Shown in pieces: positions 25,872 to 37,407 of a stretch of 64,000 nt of DNA. A model generated the notes under the pieces. It was not told where the DNA came from and ran no database searches. It saw only the letters and a list, made by a program, of their open reading frames with translations. The stretch covers positions 41,125,912 through 41,189,911 of the forward strand of contig CM055104.1 in the NCBI GenBank assembly GCA_029204225.1. The letters are read 5' to 3'. Both the position numbers and the translations under genes were made by a program. Within the stretch, counting starts at the first letter, position 1. Every line of letters begins with the position of its first letter. This stretch comes from Diphasiastrum complanatum (lineage: Eukaryota; Streptophyta; Lycopodiopsida; Lycopodiales; Lycopodiaceae).

Positions 25872-26945
25872 TTCGAGTCTTTGGAAAAATTCGAACCTTC
25901 GAAAAAATATGAAAGGTTTCAGAAAAGTTCTAGTCTTCGGAAAAATTTGAGTTTTTGAGAAAAAAGATCGAGTCTCTGAAAAAATTTGAGTCTTCGAAAA
26001 AATTCGAGTCTTTTAAAAATTTTGACTTGACAGTACAAAGAGTCCTTCGATCTTTCGGAATTCGAGTTGACAGTTCGATCCTTCGAAAAAATTCAAGTCT
26101 TTGAAAAAATTTGAGTATTTGGAAAAATTCGATCCTTTGGGAAAAAAATTGAGTCATTGAAAAAATTTGAATCTTCAAAAAAATTGGAGACATTTGAAAA
26201 ATTCGAGTCTCGAAAAAATACGAGTCTCAAAAAATTCGAGTTTATGAAAAAGTTCGAGTCTTAAAAAAAATTCGATACTTTGGAATAAATCGAGTCTTAA
26301 GAAAAGTTTGAGTCATTGAAAAAATTCAAGTCATTGGAAAAATTTGATATTTTGAAAACATGCGGTCCATTGGAAAAATTCGAGTTGTATGAACAATTTG
26401 AGTCTTTCCAAAAAGTCGAGTCGTTCATAGAATTCGAGTCATTGAAAAAATTTGAGTCATTCAAAACATTTGAATCTTTAAAAAATTTGAGTCTTTTAAT
26501 AAAAAATCGAGTCGTTCCAAAAATTCGAGTCGTAAGAAAAATTTGAGTCTTTTTTGAAAAATTCGAGTCTTTGGAAAAATTTGAGTCGTTCCAAAAATCT
26601 GAGTCGTTCCAAAAATTGGAGTCATTGGAAAAATTCGATTCATTGGAAAATTTCGAGTCGTTCAAAAAATCGAGTCTTTCCATTAAAAATCAAGTCCTTC
26701 CAAAAATTCGAGTCTTTTTGAAAAAATTCGACTCTTTCCAAATATCCGACTCGTTCGAAAAAATCGAGTCATTGAAAATATTCGAGTCATTGGAAATTTC
26801 GAGTCGTTGGAGAATTTTGAGTCATTGGAAAATTTCAAGTCATTTGAAAATTTCGAGTCCTTGGAAAATTTAAAGTCGTTGGAAAATTTCGAGTCATTCA
26901 AAAATTCGAGTCTTATGGAAAAATTTGAGTCTTTTCAAAAAATTT
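25872..26945. repeat. 18-bp minisatellite, large array
   Basis: Roughly 55-60 degenerate units of ATTCGAGTC(A/T)TTGGAAAA over 1.07 kb. Same family as 8549-8827. Long apparent ORFs of up to 128 codons on both strands consist only of six-residue repeats and are artefacts of an 18-bp period. Confidence 0.9.
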
Positions 26946-28620
<1,675 letters not shown>

Positions 28621-28672
28621 GTGCTCATCCGAATGTGTTATGTCAAGAAATCAAATGCCTATTTAGCGAAAA

Positions 28673-28973
28673 CAAACCCTCAGGGAGCGCGTCGATCCGA
28701 TATTAGAGTTTTCGATTTTTTTTTTTTTCTTTTTTAGAAAGAGCTTGACGAGAGCTTCGCAACAGCACCAGAATGGCCTATTTCCGCGTTATGGTTCAAA
28801 AGTTATAGGCAGTCAAAGTTTTTGGCCTATAACTTTGACTGCCTATAACTTTTGAACCGTAATGCGGAATTAGGTCATTCTGGTGCTGTTGTGGAGCTCT
28901 CGTGGAGCTCTTTTCCAAAAAAATAAATAATTGAAAACTCTAATATCGGATCGACGGGTGCCCTGAGGGTTTG
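28673..28973. repeat. 301-bp near-perfect palindrome
   Basis: Two arms of about 145 bp, from CAAACCCTCAGGG at 28673 to CCCTGAGGGTTTG ending 28973, are inverted complements around a roughly 10-bp centre near 28823. They differ by scattered substitutions and a T-rich versus A-rich stretch. A diverged direct copy of the inner arm (CTGCCCAGAACTTTGATTGA ... GGAACTAGGTCATGCTGG) follows at about 29035-29125. No protein-coding potential was seen. Confidence 0.85.
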
Positions 28974-29590
28974 ACTGGGTCAAACTGGTCAACCGCGAGC
29001 CAATCCGATATTAGGTTGACCGTTGACTATTTTACTGCCCAGAACTTTGATTGAGAATATCTCTTTAACCATAGCTCGGAACTAGGTCATGCTGGGTGCC
29101 GTTGAAAAGCTCTCATTGAGGGCTTTCTAATGGCGTTGTAATCGTCTCAATCCGAGCTGTCTTTCAAAAGTTACCATTTTCCAATATCAGTTCAGCGCGC
29201 CTGACCCAATCGTAAAATTTCTGTTCCGGACTCCCACACGCCCATCCGATATAGCCTAGTTTCAATCTTTTCTGTTTGATATTGGTTTGACGCACCCGAC
29301 CTACATTCTGTAGTTGCTGAATTGCTATGCGCGCGCTGATCCGATATTGGGTCCGCGAATGGCTCGCACGAAGCAAACATCACAGAGGTGTCCCAATGCA
29401 AGGAGGCCACCACCCGCCTCCTAGGCCAAGGGGCATGCCATGTGACCCGCCATGATTGAAGGTTATCCGAATGATCTGTGCGCGTGCTGAATCGATATTT
29501 GGGCATGAAATTCAAATGTAAAGTTTTCTTTATTGTGATGTTAGTGCTTATGTAGAGCGGAGCTTCAAAAATGATTGCCCTCATAAGTTT
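28974..29590. repeat. Diverged repeats carrying the GATCCGATATTGG motif
   Basis: The motif (GA)TCCGATATTAGG/GGG recurs near 28690, 28945, 29010, 29340 and, weaker, 29490, together with a diverged copy of the palindrome arm. This suggests an old satellite-like or tandemly duplicated repeat. ORFs of 70-130 codons here are not recognisable. Confidence 0.45.
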
Positions 29591-30900
<1,310 letters not shown>

Positions 30901-31056
30901 CCCCATACATATGTGCACGACATGCGCACAAATAGTTTTATATATATAGATGTATATATGTATATATATACATAAACATACATATATATATATACATGTA
31001 TACATCTATATATATAAAACTATTTGTGCACATGTGGTGCGCATGTGTATGGGGCC
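30901..31056. repeat. 156-bp imperfect palindrome
   Basis: The arms CCCCATACATATGTGCACGA.. (30901) and ..CATGTGTATGGGG (to 31056) pair through CACAAATAGTTTTATATATA in both arms. The centre is AT-rich near 30980. Confidence 0.75.
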
Positions 31057-31369
31057 CCATGCATCCTCCTCCCTCACCCATGCATACACTTTTTTGAGCT
31101 AAAAAGTGAGGAGGAGGATGCATGTATGGGCCCCTCCCCATGCATGTATGGCCCCCTCCCATGTATGCATATTGCACCTCCCCTTGGCCCCACTCCGCAA
31201 TCCAAAATTCAAACGTCTTTGTGCCCCCTCTCCCTCCGTTGGGCATCAGTACATGTATTTTGTGCTCCCAAATTCATAGAATGGAACAACATTTGATATA
31301 TAAATGTATATTTTTCTATGAAATCGATACATGTTTTTTTTTTCTATGCTATCTATATATGTTTAGATC

Positions 31370-33005
31370 TTAATTTAGTACTACTACATCATCCTTTGCA
31401 CCATCATCAATAAAGGGAGGCTTAAGCCTTGCCCTAGCTAGTATGCTCAGGATGATTTCTTGTCTGAATCTGTACACCTGGCTTGATGTGTACTCAGGAA
31501 GTGTAAACTGCAAAATAGAACATTCATGTATTAGTAATGGCTAAAAACATCAACAAAATAGAAAACTAATCATGATTCCAAAAATAAGAATAAACAGAAT
31601 TTATTACCTTAGAAATATCAACATCTTCCGGAAGGTTGAACCACTCAAGAAATAACTTGGCATTGTATAACGTGTACCACCCACAGCTGAATGAATCATT
31701 TTGCTGTGGTGACTGCAAAATAATTCAGCACAAAAGAAATCGATTATGAAACAGAATGAATTAGAATGAAACAATTACATTAGAATACTGATTTCAACAT
31801 GCTATTAAGAAAGACAGAGTTTACTTCCAAACTCACGATCTCCCAATCCACGGAATGGGAAACATCTGTAGGAATATATTTACTTAAATATGGCAGATAT
31901 ATATCTACATCCTTATGCATATTTTTTGTTGAATTCATCTTGACACAAAAACCTTTGATACTATTATTTACAGATCTCTTAATAGAGATCATGTTTAAAC
32001 TCCAATGGTCACTGCAAAATAAGATTGTAAGTACTTTAGCGGCAATTCTGAGAACTATTTAAATTGAAAATATCAATGTTAATGCATAAAACAGGAAGAA
32101 GCACTTAATATATCTTACTTGGTATGATAAGGAATGACCAGATACTTTGTTGCTGGTGTGAATCCACTTGTCAGACACTGTGACAATGTGTCATTATTCT
32201 CCTTGAAGGCCTGGAGCAGAAAGTTACTCAGCACCAACAACTCGTTGGATGAATTTCTTGCAATGTCAAATTGCAAGAGTGTCAGACCGGACTCTATCAT
32301 AGGATCGCTGATAGAAGTCCGTTTGTCTTTGAGATCCAAGTAATCTAAAACTCTAAAATTAATACTAAAATCAAGTTCATCTAGTCTAAAACAAAAAGGA
32401 ATACCAATTTTATCTATAGCATCCAATATGTCTTTCTCAAATCTAAGATACTCATCCGAATCTATATATGTATAAAAATTTGGAGGAGGAGGAGGAGGTG
32501 GATGTGTAGTATCTATAGGAATTAAAGCGGTATCCAAAACAGCTGTAGCTATACTTACAGCATTATCAACAACAACGTTATCTACAATTGATTTCGGGTC
32601 AGGTTTCACAGAATCTGTGGTGTCTACGATCTTTGCTTTCTTTGGAGATCTCTTGGGGGCACTCTGCTTCCTAGGACGCTTCGTAGGAAGATCAGTCCTA
32701 TCTACAGGTGTTGGCCTGGGAGCAGAAGACTGAGATACGTGCAACCTACAGAACCTATCCCTTATTCTCATCAGGAGCTAAAAATCCTTGGGCATTATTG
32801 TGACTCTCTTGGAATGAATGGCAAGCAAAAATGAATCTTCAAAAAAAAGACTAAGGTAATCTTCAGCAGCCTCCTAAAGGCACTGAAGAGCACTGGGTGT
32901 AAATCTGACCAACTGTCCGAGATCATTTCTTGTTATGTTTCAGATAGCACGGTAGAATGGAGCCCTTGGGATCAATAACGCAGTTGATCTCTGGTACTTA
33001 CGTAT
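31370..33005 (-). pseudogene. CENH3-like histone fold fused to Ulp1-type (C48) protease, copy 1
   Basis: Minus-strand exon 1 (33005-32119) opens with an H3 alpha-N/alpha-1 region (RKYQRSTALLIPRAPFYRAI), then ..[40 protein letters not shown] and MRIRDRF, i.e. the H3 histone fold to its end. It continues in the same frame into a basic linker (KRPRKQSAPKRSPKKAK), a poly-Pro run and the first half of a C48 protease (..TKYLVIPYHT). Exon 2 (32011-31837) gives NDHW with the catalytic His. Exon 3 (31712-31608) gives PQQNDSFSCGWY with the Gln and Cys six residues apart as in Ulp1. Exon 4 (31507-31370) ends in TAA. Introns have GTAAG/GTGAGT donors and TTGCAG acceptors, and phases fit. Three in-frame stops (TGA, TAG, TAG) lie in the histone part. 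LLIP and a loop 1 one residue longer than canonical H3 point to CENH3. The N-terminal tail is replaced by copia sequence at 33005. Confidence 0.75.
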
Positions 33006-33240
33006 CTACAGTCTTGACAGACATGTAACTCAACTTTATCATGAGGATAGTCTAGATCAAGAACAATAGAATGTTTAGACATTTGTTGTACATCAGCATG
33101 ATTCAAGTGACCAAGTCTATAATGCCAAAGTAGACCTTTATTTGCATGAATAGAAGTATTGGGCACCTTACTAGAGGCAGAAAAGCAATGACTTATCTAT
33201 AAAAGTATTCATGCCTCTTTCTGAGTGCTATGATCTTGCA
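33003..33240 (-). pseudogene. Copia GAG-pre-integrase fragment
   Basis: Minus-strand LLWHYRLGHLNHADVQQMSK followed by ..CQDCRYVS is the H..H..C..C zinc domain that precedes copia integrase. It abuts the histone sequence of copy 1 and separates it from copy 2. No other copia domain is attached. Confidence 0.75.
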
Positions 33241-33244
33241 TGTC

Positions 33245-34917
33245 CTATCAACAATGAAGGGCTGAAGCCTTGCCCTAGCCAGTATGCTCAGGCTGAAGCC
33301 TTGCTTGATGTGTACTCAGGAAGTGTAAACTACGAGATAGAACATTCATGTATTAGTAATGGCTAAAAACATCAACAAAATAGAAAACCAATCATGATTC
33401 CAAAAATAAGAATAAACAAAGTTTATTACCTTAGAAATATCAACATTTTCCTGGAGGTTGAACCACTTAAAAAATAACTTTGCATTGTATAATGTGTACC
33501 ACCCACAACTGAATGAATCATTTTGCTAGGGTGATTGCAAAAAAATTCAGCACACAAGAAATCAATTATGAAAAAAAATGAATTAGAATGAAACAAATAC
33601 ATTAGAATACTGATTTCAAAATGTTGTTAAGAAAGACAAAATTTACCTCCAAACTAACTTTTGGCCAGTCCACAGAATGGGGAACATCTGTTGAAATATA
33701 TTTACTTAAATATGGAAGGTATATATCTACATCCTTATGCGTATTGCTAGCCGAGTTCATCTTGACACAAAAACCTTTAATAGTATTATCTACAGATCTC
33801 TTAATAGAGATCAGGTTTAAACTCCAGTGGTCACTGCAAAATAAGACTGAAATTTTTTTAGCTGCAATTCTGAGAACGATTTCCATTAATAATGGCAATG
33901 ATAAAGCATTAAACAACAAGAAGCATTTAATATATCTTACTTGGTATGATAAGGGACAAGCAAATATTTTGTTGCTGGTGTGAATATGCTAGTCAGACAC
34001 TGTGACAATGTGTCTTTATTCTCCTTGAAGGCTTGAAGCAAAAAGTTACTCAGCACCAACAACTCATTGGATGAATCTCTTGCAATGTCATATTGCAGGA
34101 GTGTAAGCCCAGACTCTATCACATGATCACTGATAGAAACCCGTCTATTTTTGAGATCCAAACAATCAACAGCTCTATAATTTATACTAAAGTCAAGTTC
34201 CTCTATTCTAAAACAAAAATGAGTACCAATTTTATCTACAGCATCGGCTATGTCCTTCTCAAATTTAAGATAATCATCAAGATCTATATATGTATAAAGA
34301 TTTGAAGGAGGAGGAGATGGTGGATGTGTAGTATCTACAGGAATTACAGGGGTATCCAAAATCAATGTAGCTATATTTACAAAATTATCAAGAGCAGCGT
34401 TATCTACAATTGGTTCCGGGTTAGGCTTCGCAGATTCTGTGGTATCTACTCTCCTTACTTTCTTCAAAGCTCTCTTGGGGGTTTCCTGCTTCGGTAGAAA
34501 GATCAGTCCTATCTAGAGGAACAGGTCTGGCAGCAGCAAACTAAGATACATGTAATTTGCAAAATCTCTCCCTCATTCTCATTAGCAGCTGAAAGCCTGT
34601 GTGCATTATGGTGACTCTCTTGGAATGAATAGCAAAAGGCTCATATAGTCTTCAGCAACTTCCTGAAGGCACTGAAGAATAGTGGGTGTGAATCTAACAA
34701 GCTGTCCGAGATCATTTCTAGTTATGTTTCGGATGACACGGTAGAATGGAGCTCTGGGAATCAATAGAGCGGTTGATCTCTGATACTTACGTATTTCAGA
34801 GAGCCACCTGCTGCGGTTGCGCATTCTAGGTCTAGCAGGAGGTGTAATGGCAACCGCAGGAGCTGAGGACGAGCCATCAGAGAAGAAATCCCTCCTTGTC
34901 TGCTTTCTCCTATCCAT
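33245..34917 (-). pseudogene. CENH3-like histone fold fused to Ulp1-type protease, copy 2
   Basis: A tandem paralogue of copy 1 that keeps the N-terminus. The Met at 34917 starts a basic tail (MDRRKQTRRDFF), a Ser/Ala/Pro stretch, then RSRWLSEIRKYQRSTALLIP, APFYRVIRNITRNDLGQLVR and LQCLQEVAEDYM. A deletion of about 20 bp at the alpha-2/loop-2 region (about 34635) shifts the frame. Beyond it HSKRVTIM and QLLMRMRERF are readable in another frame, with a TAG where copy 1 has CAG. The linker and protease N-half occupy 34467-33941, exon 2 33833-33659 (HWSLNLISI) and exon 3 33534-33430, where the PQQ Gln codon is TAG and the acceptor AG is AA. Exon 4 is partly deleted (33345-33245). Its 5' end faces the shared promoter region. 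Confidence 0.75.
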
Positions 34918-35515
34918 GGAAGTGTACTAGGGGATATCGCACTTGTGCATGATGACTAGGATGAGCAGGGAAGGATTATGAAGCACTCGCAGAGGACCGA
35001 TATGTACGAAAAAAATGTACGGTATATCGGACCTATGCGAGCCGAATATTAGAGAGATCGATTAGTATAGTAGACAGATGCACAAGTCCGATATGAGGAG
35101 ACACGTAGGCAAAAATATCGGACATGTGCGCATGGAAGATAGTAGGCTATATATTGTGAAGGAGGCGCACAAGTGCGATATGCAGAGCGAAAAAAAAAAA
35201 GTGAAAAAAATTCATCGGAGTTTGTGATTTTATATCATGGTTCGCACGTGCAAAAGAACGTTTTGTCGCACGTGTGGGATTTGTATGGCCAAATGCGAGA
35301 GCAACACGTGTCAGGTTGTCATTTTACACATGTGGGATTTCTATAGCCAAATGCGAGAGCGACACGTGTTGTCGAACTGACGAATGAACACGAGACACGT
35401 GTATTGATGTCATTTCACACGTGTCCAATTGTCACCTCACACGTGTCAGTGCCTGCAGTCCAATCGAAAGTAAACACGTGTCCATTGACCGTTGACCACA
35501 CGTGTAAACATTCAG

Positions 35516-35524
35516 TATAAAAAA
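35516..35524 (+). promoter_or_regulatory. TATA box
   Basis: TATAAAAAA directly downstream of the last G-box and about 240 bp before the plus-strand ATG at 35765. Confidence 0.55.
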
Positions 35525-35619
35525 CACGAAACTCGATTAATTTTTTACTTTTTTCTTTCTCAAAATTCACAGCATATCGCTCTTGTGCACGCGCATTCTT
35601 GTCCATTTTTTGCAACGAG

Positions 35620-35625
<6 letters not shown>

Positions 35626-35655
<30 letters not shown>
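35626..35655. repeat. (CA)n microsatellite
   Basis: About 30 bp of CA dinucleotides in the presumed 5' leader of the plus-strand gene. Confidence 0.95.
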
Positions 35656-35657
<2 letters not shown>

Positions 35658-35764
35658 ATTCAGTAGCTACCTGTCGTACATATCCCTCTTGTGCGCGATC
35701 TTTAGAGTTAGTTTTGTTTCGTTTGTTCTCCCTCGCGCACAAGTGAGATATCTATCGTAGTTCC

Positions 35765-36778
35765 ATGGCCTCTTCCTCATGATCTACACGAGATTCAGGC
35801 TCGAGTTCATTTTTTACTAAATTTGGGATTATTGAGAATCTAGACTACTTCCACAGACTATTCAGACCATATTTACATGTTTTCAAGACTGCACAACCAA
35901 ATTCTGACGTATTTTATGAACATTATGTTAGATTCAATTATATACTCAGTAAGTCTGTTATCCCCATAGGTTCACTCCAGTACATGCTTTATACTGATCT
36001 TGTTCATTTCTTCCCAGCTTTCAGACATAGACTAGATAGAATGTTCACCAAATTGTTTGATCTTTTCAAAAGTAGTTCAATGTGTCCTTATTGCAACAAG
36101 AAATGTCGATTGGTTGAATATCATAGTGGTTTCGTACTTTTTCCGTTAGTTCAGATCCCAGATGATGAGGAAGTTTCTGTTGCTGACTTTCCTATGGCAT
36201 CATCCTCTGTTCAGTCATCTATTAAGGATATCAATCACTTCCTAATCGACACCCCTAATAAGAAAAGTGACTTTATTGATGTAAATATTGATGTGCTCCG
36301 AGATTCTTTTATTGGCCAAAATACATCTACTGATGAATCGATCCCTATAGAGAAGTCTAAATGTCTTTTCAATTTGCCTGTATATTATATAAATGACGAT
36401 GTATATTTTACTACAGCTGATTTATGTAAGTTTTTTGACTATTGTGAATATGAGATTTTATGTTTATTATTCGGCACAATTTCCGAATTCTCCGACTTTG
36501 TAGATTTTGAAACAAATGACCTTGTTGCTGGAATTGATTTTGATGATGAGGAGGGACTTATGACCGGTGAAGAATGACTGACTAAGACTTTATCAAATAT
36601 TGCTGAGGATGGGCGAGACAGACCATCCGATGAAGAAATCACGCCATTTCAATCTCAAATGGGCTTTCCTCATCCATCATTAATGCATTTCACTGATGAT
36701 TCCACTTCAGTAGGTGGTCATTATATTGATCATCCTAATCTGCTTGCTGCTGTTGATGAAGAATGTATAAGTGTTTAA
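35765..36778 (+). pseudogene. Unknown plus-strand gene, 337 codons with two internal TGA
   Basis: The ATG at 35765 lies in a good context (CCATGG) downstream of the G-box/TATA promoter. The frame stays open to a TAA at 36778 except for TGA at codon 6 and TGA at 36575-36577; both could be former CGA (Arg). The protein has a Ser-rich start, a hydrophobic/aromatic central part, a possible metal-binding CPYCNKKC at about residue 110 and long acidic stretches (DFDDEEGL and others). It resembles no family I know. It is divergent from the histone-protease gene and convergent with the transposase-like gene, so it may be a further gene of the same element. Confidence 0.45.
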
Positions 36779-36839
36779 ACTTCCTTGCATTAGAATGTTC
36801 TTAACCACTGAATGTGTTTTTTCTAACATATTTTTTATT

Positions 36840-37280
36840 GCGGGATGCTCTCATAATTGATGATTTTGCTGTGAGACGAGGTGGTTTCAGACAACATGCA
36901 TCCTCGTTTCAGAGAGATAGTGGACTTGGCCACTATCTTAGGCATTTCCTAAAGAATGAGATCTGTACTGCTCATTCCAAGCTGAGCCCAGTTGGGGAGA
37001 GTCTTATAATGGCAGTTAAAGCTTTATCATTGTATCTAGAGGACATAAATTTGTTAAGACAAATAAGATCATTTTTGTCAAAAGATCTTATGTTTTGAAC
37101 ATTCTAGGTTTTATTGATGGGAATGTTCCTTTAAGGAACTCCCATTATTCATTGTATTCTACTTATATTGAACTTAGTGGAAATAAGGATAATGCAAATC
37201 TATTAGATGCATACTCTATCAGAGAATTTCTTTTTGACAATACTGCCATAGAATCTGACACACAAGCTGATGATGAATAG
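36840..37280 (+). pseudogene. Possible downstream exons of the plus-strand gene
   Basis: Two open stretches, 36840-37095 (RDALIIDDFAVRRGGFRQHA ...) and about 37104-37280 (FIDGNVPLRN ... SDTQADDE, stop), follow the main ORF on the same strand. The first is preceded by a pyrimidine-rich tract ending TTGCGG, possibly a mutated acceptor, and the second by CATTCTAG. Codon-like composition suggests exons, but the joins are unproven. Confidence 0.35.
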
Positions 37281-37407
37281 CTTTGTATTTTGTTATAATA
37301 CAATCAATACATTTACATTGAGTATTTCTCCTCTCTTGTTCAATGAATTTGCAAGCAATTCTGAACATGTCATGATTTGATGACAATGATGATCTTCTAC
37401 TCAACAA

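Larger units (their letters stand above)
34933..35752. repeat. Dispersed 16-bp motif GCACAAGTGCGATATG, eight variants
   Basis: Plus orientation: 35080-35095, 35164-35181, 35735-35752. Minus orientation: 34933-34948, 35024-35039, 35115-35130, 35573-35588, 35679-35696. The core is GCACAAG(T/A)(G/C)(C/A)GATAT with one to three changes per site. They flank the G-box cluster on both sides. Confidence 0.7.
34918..35764. promoter_or_regulatory. Divergent promoter region with G-box cluster
   Basis: This region separates two divergent starts (34917 minus and 35765 plus). Nine perfect CACGTG cores lie in 260 bp (35245, 35269, 35305, 35363, 35396, 35418, 35440, 35475, 35499), most as ACACGTGT. Two TTGACC W-box-like words lie at about 35484 and 35493. 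CACGTG is the G-box bound by plant bZIP and bHLH factors; W-boxes bind WRKY factors. A TATAAAAAA box follows at 35516. A TATATA on the minus side at about 35149-35156 could serve the minus gene. Confidence 0.75.

Noticed and set aside
26297-26873. ORFs of 100-128 codons with FESFEK or NDSNFS repeats
   Set aside because: Both strands are open only because the minisatellite period is 18 bp; unit sequence is degenerate and shows no coding constraint by eye.
28673-28973. MicroRNA precursor
   Set aside because: Arms of about 145 bp with near-complete pairing are too long and too perfect for a typical miRNA hairpin; a foldback repeat is more likely.
30938-31373. ORFs of 83-102 codons overlapping the second palindrome
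   Set aside because: They are translations of CATGCAT/GGAGG low-complexity repeats on both strands.
34093-34305. Plus-strand ORF of 70 codons antisense to histone-protease copy 2
   Set aside because: Shadow of the minus-strand exon, no motif.
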